Below, one piece after another: positions 1-10,954 of a DNA stretch of 64,000 bases. Source of the stretch: Hyposmocoma kahamanoa (Eukaryota > Arthropoda > Insecta > Lepidoptera > Cosmopterigidae); the NCBI RefSeq assembly GCF_003589595.1, contig NW_020653993.1, forward strand, positions 2,695,442 to 2,759,441, read 5' to 3'. How positions within the stretch are numbered: position 1 is the stretch's first letter; each line of letters opens with the position of its first letter. A program made the position numbers and the translations under genes. Below the pieces are notes generated by a model that saw nothing but the letters and a program-made list of their open reading frames with translations, had not been told where the DNA came from and made no database searches.

Positions 1-560
1 GTACCGTCTAGGCTCTCGGGTTTCTCTCAGAGAAAAGTTTAAGGAGACTGGTATGATGACTCTCTGGCATCACAGTACATTTACTCAAATAAGCCCGTAA
101 AAATATACATAATTTCAATAACAAAGAAGATATCCATAATATTAACCTTAGGGCTAAGTCCAAACTCCACGATTTCATTTAACCAAGGTAAACAACTCTT
201 TTATGGGGAACTGTATACGTTTTTACAATAAGATTCCGGAGCATTTATTAAGTTTATCATTTCCTAAGTTTAAAAACTACATTAAAAATATTTTGATCGA
301 AAAATCATATTACAAAATTGAAGACTACGTGTTAGATAAAGATGTATGGAAAGACGACACGGCTCCAGAATCCACACAAATTTGATTCAGAGTGTATTCC
401 ATAGCATTTAAGTTCATTTGAAAAGAGCAATCCCTAGAATTTCTTGCTCGTTCTTCTCAGGGAGGTCACCGTAGTAAACGAGCAGTAGCTTAAATATGAC
501 GTTTTCAAGTGTAAATTTATTTTATCTATGGAATAAATAATCTTTGACTTTGACTTTGAA
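1..560 (+). mobile_element. LINE family J tail, copy 1: RT C-terminus plus 3' UTR
   Basis: Jockey/CR1-type non-LTR retrotransposon cut by the window edge. Frames over about 1-385 read like the end of an RT: SLREKFKE near 40, ASQYIYS near 75, HNIN near 135, then FYNKIPEHLL at 220-250 and a terminal YYKIEDYVLDKDVW before a TGA at 383. At least two frameshifts break it. The 3' UTR ends in a TTTGACTTTGACTTTGA run after an AATAAA-like signal, as LINE 3' ends often do. The same tail recurs at 1425-1725 (inverted), 39534-40140 (inverted) and 42850-43375. Clade assignment is by resemblance only. Confidence 0.8.
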
Positions 561-1408
561 TTCCCATTATCATCCTAGCCTGTTAGCTACCGTAGGCAAA
601 TCTTTGTTTCAGAGAGTACATGGTGTCTGCGACAGTAATCATCTGGCAGGGGAACTTCAGCGTATAAAGCAAGTCGCACATACGCATAAGTTGAAGATTC
701 CACGCCAATGCCGCAGACCCCGTCGACGACCTTACAGGATGCAGGAGTTTACAAGCTTGACTGTGACTGAGGTCTCTCTTATATTGGACAAACGAAGCGA
801 AGTGTTTGTACCCGCGTCACAGAACATATAGCTGCTGTCAAACACCGTCGCGTAACAAGTCTGCAGTCTGCAAGCATGTCATGGATAAACCTACACATTC
901 AATGAAGTTTGACAAACCCCAGGTCCTTGCAAAGAAGTCCGTCATCTGCCCAGGATGCTGGGAGTCCATTGAAATTAAAATACACCCCAATTTCAACAGG
1001 GAAGATGGTTTCTCGGTTTGGGATCCTGTATTTCCTCTGATGAAAAATCCCAAACAGACACAATATTGCAGTACTAATTAATTCATTTTAATGTATTCTA
1101 ATTGCTATTATTAATTAATAATAAACTGAACTTAATAAAAATTCTTTCAATAAAATAATTTGTAAAACGTAATGTAGCGGAAAGTGGAATATTTCTTAGT
1201 AAAATTAAAAATAAGGTGTTTAATTAATGACTATTGTAAGTATAGTGGAAAAAAAAATAGGGTGGTTTGCATTAATATTAGACATAACTGGTTGATACCA
1301 CCTCAGTCAACTGCGACCATGGGACCTGTAAAAGGCCCGAAACGTCGCTTTGTTTGAAAAAACAAATATACGCGATTTAAGCCCGGAAACATAGTTTCAA
1401 TTCCTACA
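556..1408 (+). pseudogene. Penelope-like element remnant (RT linker, GIY-YIG endonuclease, 3' end)
   Basis: Abuts the end of J copy 1. The frame at 544-700 gives a PLE-like linker (GKSLFQRVHGVCDSNHLAGE). About 730-1075 matches the endonuclease part of the better copy at 28.4-28.9 kb, with LSYIGQTKRS followed by the conserved tract MDKPTHSMKFDKPQ. A stop replaces a codon in the GIY-YIG motif, frames change at least twice and the segment between linker and endonuclease is missing. The 3' non-coding end (1300-1405) carries GGACCTGTAAAAGGCCCGA and a Cys-less AT-rich terminus shared with the other PLE copies. It is inactive. Confidence 0.8.
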
Positions 1409-1424
1409 TATCCTCTTCAATTTT

Positions 1425-1725
1425 ATAATATGACTTTTCAATCAAAATACTTTTAATGTAAGTTTTAAAGTTAGGAAATGAGAATCTTAATATGTGCTCC
1501 AGAATATTATTGTAAAAACGTATACAGTTCCCCATAAAAGAATAATTAAACGAAATCATGATACCACGGGTATGGACTTAGTTCTAAGGTTAACATTATG
1601 GATATCGTATTTATTAATGAATTATGCATATTTTTACGGGCATACAAAATATTTGAGTAAATGTACTGTGACAGCACAGTCATGTTAGTTAAATTTTTCT
1701 CTTAGAGAAACCTGAGAACCTAAAC
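1425..1725 (-). mobile_element. LINE family J tail, copy 2 (inverted)
   Basis: Reverse-strand copy of the RT C-terminal coding part of J copy 1, from the LREK region (near 1715) down to the GNCIRFYNK and ILIEKSY regions (near 1430). It lacks the 3' UTR. With copy 1 it forms an inverted repeat around the PLE remnant. Confidence 0.75.
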
Positions 1726-1729
1726 GACA

Positions 1730-2520
1730 CAGAACGAATCGCTCGTTTTTGCAACACAAATATGAATTGTATCTGACTTTTTGTTGGTATATCTGAGACA
1801 AGCGTACCTAACCCATTTCTCCTTGCGGGATGTTTTGTATACGGAAAGTCATGAACGCTTTCAACACGTAGTAAAGGAGTACCGTCTAGCCGTCAGTCAC
1901 TTTATCTAAATTATCAACTACACTTATTTATTGTAGCGGAGTTAGCATTATATTGCAATAATGCTAACTCCGCTGTTACTCGTCGACTAAGATCGATGCC
2001 ACACGGGCGCGGCGGTGTGTTATATCGTCACAACGCTGTGATTTCAACGCACGAGGTGCCACTCGAGCAATGCGATGTCGCTACCTACGTTCACCGCTTA
2101 CCGTCTCTGGGTCATTGCTCCGTGGCATGTAGTTCTAATTTATATGTATGTAGCACCAAACCCCTTCAAAATGTCACCGCTCAGACGTCGCAACGTATCG
2201 CTCAGAGATATGACCGCGCGGCAAAATAAAACTCAATAACAGTCCACGTAACACGTTACATCCTATAATCCACCCTTGTCCGACTCCATAAACAATGACA
2301 CGCGTAGTGTGAACAAAAGAGCATCGATGTCGGAAGAAAAAACACCTACAAAATGCGGGATGCTGAAACTTTATACAAGTTGTACCGGTTTTTCTTTCAA
2401 AGGAAACTTCGTTTCGATACTTGTACCCACAGTTGTATAGAAAAGACAACAATAATAAACAAATAACTTTTTTATAGTAAGAGTAGGAGTAAATTTTAAA
2501 GTAAGACTAGGAGATACCTT
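1730..2520. other. Unassigned stretch with one perfect hairpin
   Basis: No coding signal I trust. The reading frames here are short and composition-driven. The only structure seen is the hairpin at 1935-1974. Confidence 0.5.
1935..1974. repeat. Perfect 17-bp inverted repeat
   Basis: AGCGGAGTTAGCATTAT at 1935-1951 is exactly complementary to 1958-1974, with a 6-base loop. It could be the core of a tiny MITE. No TSD was recognised. Confidence 0.8.
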
Positions 2521-2524
2521 GTCA

Positions 2525-3420
2525 AATGACTTTGACGTTCACAGTGGCGTCCGACAAGGATCCGTTTTTGGGCCAATATGTTTGATATCTTCATCACGGA
2601 CTTAAAGAGTGTCATTCAATCAGACCTATCGATATTTGCGGATAATACCAAACTTATAGGAAATCCTCTCATTGCTCACAATACCATACAACAGGATTTG
2701 GACCGCATTGTACAATGGACAAAATTCTGGCTTGTTTCACTGAATGTCACAAAAAGCACAGTTTTACATATAGGAATTAGCAATCCGAAACTAAAATATA
2801 CTGTGGATAACGTGCCTTTTCTAATGCACAAAAAGACCTTGGCGTTACAATAACCCATAACCTTAAATGGGACGTACACGTCATAGCCATAACTAAAAGA
2901 GCAAATACTATGATGTACATAATTAGAAAAGCATTTCACAGAATTACCAAGGAGTTATTTATGCTTTTCAAATTTGGTGTCCCTATTTAAAAAAAGACAT
3001 TCATATGATGGAGAAGGTTCAGAGGAGAGCAACAAAAATGGTTCAGTCCCTAAAAAACAAATCTTACAAAGAACGCAAAATTGACTACTTTCGAACAACG
3101 AAGGCAACGAGAAAATCTCATGGAGACTTACAAAATAGACAATGTGCGTAACATGAAGGATATGTACCTAACGAATCACAACTGCCAATTGAATAAAATA
3201 GAATAGAAATCGTTTACTACAATTGAAAGGTCACTCGCTGAAGCTAACGAAGCCTCCATGTGCTAGCAACCCCAGAACACACTTCTTGCCATTTCGCGTA
3301 ATGAACTTGTGGAATTCGGTTCCAGAAACAGTAATTAGTGCTCCGACATTGAATAGTTTCAAAGCTAGACCTGATAAACATTTCGAAAAATAACAATTTA
3401 CAAGTGCAGGGATATGCACG
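2525..3420 (+). pseudogene. CR1-like non-LTR reverse transcriptase fragment
   Basis: The fragment starts just before RT motif B, read as VHSGVRQGSVFGP near 2535-2575. It continues through a motif C position reading FADN instead of the usual (F/Y)ADD near 2633-2645, then DLGVTI-like and LKWDVHV sequence near 2840-2880. Next come VWCPYLKKDIHMMEKVQRRA near 2970-3030 and a C-terminal NSVPETV...NSFKARPDK block near 3310-3385. The longest open piece is 2578-2853. At least four frame changes are needed, and the catalytic Asp pair is damaged. It is a dead 5'-truncated copy. CR1 is the closest family by motif spacing. Confidence 0.8.
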
Positions 3421-3458
3421 CATCAGCTCGTAGAGCTGCTAGTATTAATATAAAAAAT

Positions 3459-3724
3459 AGACCTCAAAAATTCGTGGAATTACATCTTTTTGCCAAGTTT
3501 TATTGAAATCTGTTACCGGAAAGTGCAAACACCGGATTCATCCCCTAGTTGGCCCCATTTACAGGTGGAATATTTTCTTCAAATTTAAATGGGACCCATA
3601 CTAAGGTACCCTCTAACCAACAAAAAAAGAATCATCAAAGTCGATTCACAAATGCCAAGTAATCGCGTAACATAAAAAAAATTCGGTCGAATTGAGAACC
3701 TCCTCCTTTTTTTGAAGTCGGTTG
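3459..3724 (-). repeat. Family G repeat, copy 1 (short form)
   Basis: Begins GACCTCAAAAATTCGTGG and ends TTTTTTTGAAGTCGGTTG. The ends are imperfect inverted repeats (ACCGACYTCAAAA). Internal motifs TTATTGAAATCTGTTACCGG and ATTCATCCCCTAGTT recur in the copies at 10.4, 11.6 and 21.8 kb. No coding capacity was seen, so it is probably a non-autonomous DNA transposon. Confidence 0.75.
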
Positions 3725-3764
3725 ATAAATAAATATTAGACAAGATCACATAAGTGGTTCTGAT

Positions 3765-3955
3765 CCCAAAGTAACTAAAGCACTTGTGTTATGGAAATCG
3801 TAAACAACGACGGTAGATACAACAAACAGACAGACCCGAGACAATTTAGAAAAGTCAGTTTTCTACTTTGACCCGGCCGGGAATCGAATCCGAGACCTTA
3901 AAGATGGCGACACCATGAAAATCGAACCAGTCAACCATCAAGGACGTCAAAACAT
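3765..3955 (-). repeat. tRNA-derived SINE-like family E, copy 1
   Basis: The reverse strand carries a box-B-like segment, seen on the plus strand as GGGAATCGAATCCGAGACC near 3880. It follows a body starting AGTAACTAAAGCAC, shared with 30.4 kb and 46.1 kb. Confidence 0.7.
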
Positions 3956-4184
3956 ATTGTATATTAATGATAACGTAAGCAAAGCTCTGTCAACACACTC
4001 GAAAACATACCAAAAGCACGATTGAAATTAAATTGAAAATATTTTTGCCTGGACAGAAATCAAACACAAACTGAAAGAGCATTTCCAAGTAAACTTAATA
4101 AATAATGGGTTCTTCTTGTCGAGTCAATGCTAAAAACTAATAGAAATCCTGTGGTTTATGTCATTGGCCCAGTAAAGTTGCCTT

Positions 4185-4385
4185 TAGGACACAGTGGCAT
4201 GATGTAACTTTGCAATTTAAAGCTCTGAGTGGCACTGTAACTATTATGGACAGGCGTGTAGCTTACCACCAGGCGCACGACTTGTTCGTCCCGTCACTTG
4301 ATGTGATAAAAAATAGATCTGAGGGGCACTGCCACTGCGGCCGCCAGCCTGAGACATAATTTTAGAAGTCCCATGTGAATAATTT
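4185..4385 (+). repeat. Family A repeat, two fragments head to head
   Basis: The plus-strand 3' half runs from TTTAAAGCTCTGAGTGGCAC to CGTCCCGTCACTTGATG (to ~4313). It is followed directly by a minus-oriented fragment starting AGATCTGAGGGGCACTGCC. Confidence 0.8.
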
Positions 4386-4429
4386 TACAAGTCTCAGAAC
4401 ATTACCGGTATATTACCTGTACATTATCC

Positions 4430-4496
4430 AAATTGGTCCTGCCGGAAATCCAAGCTGGGACCTCCGCATCCAGCACGCGCAGTGCGAAACGATAGA
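4430..4496 (-). repeat. Family D SINE fragment
   Basis: TGGTCCTGCCGGAAATCC and CCTCCGCATCCAGC match the better D copy at 53685-53830. Confidence 0.6.
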
Positions 4497-4499
4497 TCA

Positions 4500-5010
4500 C
4501 CGAAGTCGTCATCATACTTTATCATCTTAATTGCTTGATTCTTTAAACAAAATTCACCAAACTTAACAACAGTATGTTGACCTTCAACAGCACACACAAA
4601 CATGTATATAAGAAAACTGAAGAAATAAATTCAAGAGGAAGCGATACGAAACTATAAACTACGACTATCCTAACCTTTATAGCACAGTATTAAAGTGCAA
4701 ATTTCTGTAATAAGAGTGCCAAAGAATGTGGTCCTACAGCGAACTAGCTTTTGCATATGTCTTCGTTTTCGTCTATCAATATCGCTTTAACTTTATCCAT
4801 TCGCTTTAATTCAAATGAAACAATCGTAGGCTCTATCACAGCGAAAATCAATTGTGAATTCCTATTAACCAATTGTATTCCTGACAATTGAAACCAAGCA
4901 ATCACATTTATACTGCGAATGAACTGCAACATGCCTCATTTAGAATGTCTATGATAAATATACATATATGTAAATATATGAAAAACATTTGTTTACATTT
5001 GACCAACTTC
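4500..5010. other. Unassigned AT-rich stretch
   Basis: No recognisable gene or repeat. The 62-codon minus frame at 4744-4932 has no family signature. Confidence 0.5.
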
Positions 5011-5013
5011 TGC

Positions 5014-5297
5014 TGTGACGGGACGAACAAGTCGTGCGCCTGATGGTAAGCTACATGCCTGTCCATAACAGTTGCTGTGCCACTGAGGCTTTACGTCGCA
5101 TAGATCTGAGGCGCACTGCCACTGCGCCCGACATCCTGAGACTTAAGTTGACAAGTCACAATGTGCCTGTATCACCAGCACCCTTACCCTTCAAAACCGG
5201 AACACAGTAATGCTTACATTACTGCCTGGTGGCAGAAATAGATAAGGTGGCAGTACTTCCCTGGACGAACTCTTTCACAAGGGCCTCTATTGCTACA
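5014..5297 (-). repeat. Family A repeat, nearly full length
   Basis: Runs from GACGGGACGAACAAGTCGTG to ACGAACTCTTTCACAAGGG. It contains the internal inverted repeat GTGCCACTGAGG / GAGGCGCACTGCC typical of the family. Confidence 0.85.
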
Positions 5298-5394
5298 AAA
5301 ATTGTGTAAAAAATGAAATAATCCTTGAAAAACTATTTATCCATTTTTTTTTCATTTTTATGGACAACTCACACTTGACCAAATAAATGACTAT

Positions 5395-5783
5395 GCCATT
5401 CTTAGAATAATAACGCATAGAATGATAGTTTCATATCAAACGAACTGTCACAAGTGAGGCAAAAATCAAATTCATGTAGGCTAGTTTTAGTAGTAGGTTA
5501 ATTTTCAGTTTTGGTGAATATTTATATAAAAATACAAGTTGAAACTCATTACTTCCTTGTGGAATGTGATGCTAGTATCTATTTTATGTTTGTCTGACGT
5601 ATTTTTACACTCATTTACCGCACATTTCGTCATTTTTAGCTAAAATTCTTGATCTGTTCGCGGTGCAAGTTGACCTTGAGCACTGAAGACCCGCCCGCTC
5701 GTGTAGGCCCATTGGGCGCGCTTCAATTTGCCTCACTTAGCGTGTGCGGACTAGGTTTCTATGCGTTATTATTCTAAGGCCAT
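5395..5783. mobile_element. 378-bp MITE with 22-bp terminal inverted repeats
   Basis: The left end CTTAGAATAATAACGCATAG (5401-5422 with AA) is the exact reverse complement of 5757-5778. GCCAT flanks both sides (5395-5399 and 5779-5783), with one stray T on the left. No coding capacity was seen. The superfamily is unclear. Confidence 0.8.
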
Positions 5784-5799
5784 CATATTTTTATTCAAT

Positions 5800-6130
5800 T
5801 TAAAGAATTACCTTACTTATTATTAGTTTTGTTATCTGTTAGCTTATTGTTACCTCTTACAATATGAAAAGTAAAGCCTCTCTACGAATGTCATATTAAA
5901 TGTATGGGAGCGTTTAATGTAAACATTTTGGATATTTCTAGTTTTATTTTTAGAAATTTATTAATGTCAATTTATTTTTTTGGTAACGTACTTTCGATGT
6001 CAGTTTAAGCTTTTTGATATCTCTTATATTTATGGAATAATCGCCTGAGCACACTTAACGATTTTACCACGTATATGTGTTATATATGAATAAATAAACA
6101 TAAAGTATATTTACACATTTGGTGACATTA
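5800..6130 (+). repeat. Dispersed repeat H, copy 1
   Basis: Shares TTTTGTTATCTGTTAGC, AAATGTATGGGAGCGTTTAA, GTAACGTACTTTCGATGTC and GGAATAATCGCCTGAGCACA with 12215-12480, in the same order and orientation. Confidence 0.75.
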
Positions 6131-6149
6131 CTAGTCAATAATTGTTAGT

Positions 6150-6250
6150 CAACTTATGACTCAGGCTGACGGGCGCATGTTCAGTGCCTCCCAGATCTTT
6201 GCGATCGAGCTCTGAATAGCACTCCAACTGTTATAGACAGGCGTGTCATA
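6150..6250 (+). repeat. Family A fragment
   Basis: Central part only: GGCTGACGGGCGCATGTTC and ATAGACAGGCGTGTCATAAA. The 6250-6790 stretch after it shows nothing recognisable. Confidence 0.65.
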
Positions 6251-6796
6251 AAAATAGTAGTTTATGTGACTGCTACATAATGAAAAGCATTAAGAATCGA
6301 GTTGGCGAGTTTCATAAAAACATCACACGAGTGTTTTAATGCCTAATTACGTACAGTTACATACATTGCTTTATCTACACACATAAATTCAGGAACCGCA
6401 TGTTACGACTGGCGAAATGGCGGCAAATAAAAACTTTTCCCACGCATGTCACACCACCATAGTTTTTATTTTTAATTCATAGACAAACTAGAATCGGCCC
6501 CAACTATCAAATCGTTCGATATCAGTAACGTGTGAAATTGTCAAAATTGTTTCCTATTGTCATTTAATTTCGAATAAAACTTCATCAGATATTAGAATTG
6601 AGGTCCAATCAAATTGTTTTGTTTTTCAGAGATGTTCGAAATTTGAATGTAATACTAACATCGAATTCGATGTTATTATGAAGCAGAAGAATAATAACAT
6701 TTTCACAGATATTTTATCTACATGCTGCTCATAATTTGCGGTTTTTGAACACATCACAGAGGGTTTGTGATATGTGTGTAGATTAAACATATAATA

Positions 6797-7015
6797 ATGC
6801 CTAGCCTACCGGCTCCCCAGCGGAGACCGAGGGTTCGAATTTGGGCTCGCACCTATGAGTTTTACTGAATTTATGTACGAAATTAACAATAAGGTTTTCG
6901 ATGAAGGAAAACATCATTATGAAACCTGCACGTCGAAGAAGGTTCACAAGCCTTGGAAAACATGTTAAATCCGCAAACCACATTGGGCCTGCGTGGTGGC
7001 CTATGACCTAAAACC
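6797..7015 (+). repeat. tRNA-derived SINE-like family F, copy 1
   Basis: A box-B-like GGGTTCGAATTTGGGC (near 6830) is followed by a body with GAAGGAAAACATCATTATG and AAACCTGCACG, then TGGGCCTGCGTGGTGG. From memory this body resembles a SINE common across Lepidoptera. The 60-codon minus frame over it is not a gene. Confidence 0.7.
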
Positions 7016-7069
7016 GTCGTGCAATCCTGTACGCTCCTAATCGCAAAAATCTGAAAGTTTCTTATCGTT

Positions 7070-7357
7070 TAGTAGCAGTAAGTTCCTTGTGAAAAAGTTC
7101 GTCTAAGGTAGTACACTGCCACCTTACGTATTTCTGTCACCAAGCAGTAATGTCAGCATTACTGTGTTCTGATTTTGAAGGGTAAGGGTGCTGGTGAAAT
7201 TACAGGCACATGGAATTTGTCAATTTATGTCTCAGAGTAACGGGCTAAGTGGTGGTGCGACTCAGATCTATGCAACTTAAAGATCTGTAACTGTTACAGA
7301 CGTGTAGCTTACCATCAAATGCACGACGTGTTTGTCCCGTCACTTGATGTTATAAAA
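7070..7357 (+). repeat. Family A repeat, nearly full length
   Basis: Runs from AGTTCCTTGTGAAAAAGTTC to GTCCCGTCACTTGATGTT followed by an A-rich tail. Its tail meets the next, inverted copy. Confidence 0.85.
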
Positions 7358-7367
7358 AAGAAAAAAG

Positions 7368-7545
7368 AAAGATCCCTGTGCCCGTCACCCCGAAACATAA
7401 AGTTAACAAGTCTCATGTGCCTACAATTTCATCAGCATCCATACCCTTCAAGATAATGCTTACATTCCTGCTTGGCGACAGCAATACGAATGGTGGCAGT
7501 ACTTCCTGGACGAACTCTTTCACAAAGAACTCTATTGCTAGAAAA
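7368..7545 (-). repeat. Family A repeat, partial, tail to tail with the previous copy
   Basis: GTGCCCGTCACCCCGAAAC to CTGGACGAACTCTTTCAC. It lacks the tail half. Confidence 0.8.
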
Positions 7546-7605
7546 TTTACTATACCAACGCCTAAAATCATCAGCCACATCGTTGGTTAACATCAGGCGA
7601 GTATG

Positions 7606-7780
7606 GCCAAGCATTTAACGACCTCGGTGATCTAATGGATTGCACTGTAGACGCTGGATGAGAAGGACCTCCTTAATTCCTGGTAAGACCGATTTGGGAA
7701 ACGGACTTTTCTAAATCGGTTCTGCTCTAGGTGTTCTGGACAGTGCCCGTCAGTCCCAGAATAAAGTTCTCCGGAGTGAA
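7606..7780 (+). repeat. Family D SINE
   Basis: A degraded tRNA-like start (GGATTGCACTGTAGACGCTGG) is followed by CCTGGTAAGACCGATTTGGG and TTCTGGACAGTGCC. It is the plus-strand counterpart of 53685-53830. Confidence 0.65.
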
Positions 7781-7784
7781 GAGA

Positions 7785-8550
7785 ATGTGGTTGTCTGTGA
7801 AAAAAGCATTCGTGTTTTTTCATTTTGTGAATCAAGGAGTAAACGACTCAATTTTGCCATCTAACCATATTATACAAAACTATTTACCAACTCAATTTTC
7901 TGCCAAAGTAATATACGACCAGACAAACACAAAATTGTTATATGTTTTTAATAAGAAAAGAGGAGACAAAGAAAAAAGTTTCCCTTTGGGACTTGAGGTT
8001 TATCTCGTCAAAACTTGAATGAACTTTGACAGGTACAATGATATGGTAATGATAGTTTGTTTTTTCTTTCCACGTATCGTGATATCTAGTTTTTATTTCA
8101 AAAATAGGACACCGCTGTTCGCTTATGCGGTATCTAATATGACATTTTGTCATATATAATAATATATTACCTACAAACATTTTTTGATGACATTTTTGCG
8201 CGTGTGGTATTACCCTCCGAAAAACAAAGTCTGGTGTGATTATACAGCGAAAATATGATAAATACCAAATCTCGTTATTTAAAATAAGGCCTATCTATCG
8301 GTGATTTCATAATTTTTATATCTTCAATAAAAATTCAATTATAATTAAATTTTTATTAAATAAAATTATATTAATAAAATTGCATTTTAAAACAGGACGT
8401 AAACATTTCAAAACGGTCGTTAAAACTTCGGACTCGTTAAAGATTCATTACGATAGACAAACGAGATAAAAATGGTACAAAAAGATCCAGTTTTTAATTT
8501 TTTTTAAAACCCTACTCTAACAGCTTCGTCAGCCATGCTTACGTGAATGC
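7785..8550. other. Unassigned AT-rich stretch
   Basis: The frames here are short, and the longest (95 codons) begins inside the D repeat. No domain was recognised. Confidence 0.5.
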
Positions 8551-8554
8551 GTGA

Positions 8555-8765
8555 TGTCGTAATCAACTTAATGCAGTCGAGACCTGGACTTCAAGAAGAA
8601 AAAGAAGAAGAAGAAGAACTACAAGAAGTTGATCTCGACTGCATGAAGTCGGTTTCGTCTTCATGCAGTTAATGCGTAAAGTCGCTATCAACTTCATGCA
8701 GTCGAGGTCTCGGATAATGACTCCACGCATTAACGGCATGAAGCTGAAACTGCAGTCAATCTGTT
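8555..8765. repeat. Cluster of direct and inverted TGCAGTCGAG motifs
   Basis: Related blocks occur on both strands: CTTAATGCAGTCGAGACC (8567), GATCTCGACTGCATGAAG (8632), CAACTTCATGCAGTCGAGGT (8690). GAAGAAGAAG tracts and paired AATGCGTAAAG / CCACGCATTAACG are also present. It resembles a small foldback repeat. Confidence 0.65.
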
Positions 8766-8769
8766 AGCA

Positions 8770-9440
8770 GCCTAAGCTGTCGCGATAGCATTTTCCTTAG
8801 TAGAATAAGCTCAACGACAAGGCATACCTTCTTCTAAAATAACACGAAGTACATGAAACAAAATAAGTAGGTATAGTTGAAGAAATATTATTTGCACTTA
8901 TGAATGTTATCTCTGGGAACGGCTTATCATTTCTATGTATTATAATAAATCCATTAACACTTCTTTTACTTAAAGCGTACATGGACTCAACGATCTTGGT
9001 CCATCGTACTAACCATGTTTTGTTCTGAATTCTAGTTTTGAATTATTTCCTTAACACGTCAGGTCGTTATTTTTCAAATTGTAGGTGCCTACTTTGTAAA
9101 ATATCGACTGCCGACTCTATCATACTAATTCAAGAAACTTAGCTCCACATAATCATTATCAAGTTAAGAATTAAGTGTCAATGCATAAAAGTGTTTAAAC
9201 AAGTTGTTTGCACTATACAGATGGCACTCGGGTTACTGAGACGGCTCACTCTTTTGTCTTATTGTACTCTAAAGGTGAAGCGATAAGACGAATTGGTGCT
9301 AATCACAGACCACATAATGTTTATTCCGTGGTGCAAATAATATTTCGCCAATCCTATATGTGAAATTTTATAAGTTATTGAGTAATTTCGCTCGTTAAAT
9401 CATTAAGCGCTTCTCCTGAATAGTTGTCATTGCAAAATGA
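8770..9440. other. Unassigned stretch
   Basis: Nothing recognisable. Part of 9240-9440 may be decayed flank of the transposase fragment that follows. Confidence 0.45.
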
Positions 9441-9447
9441 GGCCTTA

Positions 9448-9845
9448 TTACACCGAAGGTACGAAGTGTATATAAACGCCCAAAAATATCCCTCCCCACA
9501 CTATTATTGATCCTACACCGCACGCCACCGTAGTTTCAAAATAGGACTGATTGTATCTTTCCCTTTTGTGCCTCCACAATTTTACCCTCCCATGAATTTG
9601 ATTTAAAAGAATTCCGCACTCATCGCTGAACACTTTTACTCCATTGATCCTTGTTTTATAAACGACGTTCTTGAGCCGTTTGTTTCTTCGATGGTGTATT
9701 TCAAGTTTTGGAATTTTGTCAGGAACGAATGAGCCCAAATCAGTTTCTTTGAACTTTCTTCCTACTCCACGAACTCCTTCAAACTGATTTCTCGCTTGAA
9801 CAGCTATTAGACGCAGGTTTCTATAAGCACAAAGCTGAATTAAAC
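9448..9845 (-). pseudogene. Tc1-like transposase fragment (DDE family)
   Basis: The frame opens at least from 9845 with helix-turn-helix-like RNLRLIAVQARNQFEGVRG, then PDKIPKLEIHHRRN. The first catalytic Asp follows in FSDECG with KLWRHKRERYN and GSIIVWGGI, a typical IS630/Tc1/mariner block. The linker before FSDE is shorter than usual, suggesting an internal deletion. The second Asp and final Glu/Asp are missing, and no terminal inverted repeats were recognised. It is a dead fragment. Confidence 0.8.
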
Positions 9846-10014
9846 GGTAATCTCTTCTTGAAGTACAACTTTTCCTTATCCTCTAATTGTCACGAAAGAA
9901 TCTATCTGAATTCGACTATAATAAGTTCTACTTATAAAGAACTCTTGAGATCGTTCTATGGTTCGATTATTACCTCGCATTTCAATTGCTATATTCTCAG
10001 TTTCAATTGTAACA

Positions 10015-10115
10015 AGTTCTTAAGGTTTTGCAATTGTTAGTAACACTTCCGAAAATGAAACTATTTTTCCGGATCAAAATGGCATTTTTTTCGAACAAAC
10101 CAACGTTACGCAAAT
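10015..10115 (-). repeat. PLE 3'-terminal fragment
   Basis: AATGAAACTATTTTTCCGG and TTTTTTTCGAACAAACCAAC match, inverted, the PLE terminus at 29.16-29.22 kb. Confidence 0.65.
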
Positions 10116-10448
10116 ACACGCGATTGAAATACGAAAAAATTGATTCATTTTTAATTTCAGATGTAAATTAAAAAACAAATTTCCGACGGCAAGAAAAATA
10201 ACTGAAAAGATATAAACAAGCTCTTTAATACCTATACAGAGCTTTGTTTGGTCAATGTACAATGCACTATGCATGCGATATGTTTTGTTGAGCACCTACT
10301 TACTAATGTAAATTATTAATTATGATCATTGACATACTTACTTGTACGTACCGTTACTTAATGTCATAAAAAAAAAAATAAAAAAAAAAAAAACTTAGGA
10401 AGTCGTTCACTTGACTACAAATAATCTCAGTACAGTGTACTAAAAAAT

Positions 10449-10899
10449 ACCGACCTCAAAAGTACGTGGAATTACATATAATTACCAAGTTTTATTGAAA
10501 TCTGTTACCGGAAAGTGCGCAAACCCGGATTCATCCCCTAGTTCGCCACTATACGGGACTTGACACAGGAGATAATAGAAATCGGTTCTCACTACTCAAA
10601 GTATATTGAGAGAAAAACGCCTCGAATTAAAAAATAGCAAAATCAACCATTAAAATAATTGCTCCTTGTACTAAAATTTAGGCGCTATTTATAAAAGTGA
10701 ATCTTCATGCGTGAACAGCTACCCTTAGAGGTGGATGATTTTCTTCAAAATTGTATGGGAGCACTATGGAGGTACCCTCTTTCCAACAAAAAAAGAATCA
10801 TGAAAATCGGTTCACAGATACCGGAGTTATCGCGTAACATACATCCAAAAAAAACATACAGTCGAATTGAGAACCTCCTCCTTTTTTTGAAGTCGGTTA
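10449..10899 (-). repeat. Family G repeat, full-length copy
   Basis: Ends ACCGACCTCAAAAGTACGTG and CCTTTTTTTGAAGTCGGTTA are imperfect inverted repeats. At ~450 bp it is the longest copy. Its internal open frames (10707-10934 and its antisense) are not conserved between copies and are not genes. Confidence 0.8.
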
Positions 10900-10954
10900 A
10901 AAATATGCAGATGACACCCGATTTAAACAAGTAATACAATATATTATAATATAA

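Noticed and set aside
7731..8018. 95-codon frame
   Set aside because: Begins inside a family D SINE and has no domain; AT-rich chance frame.
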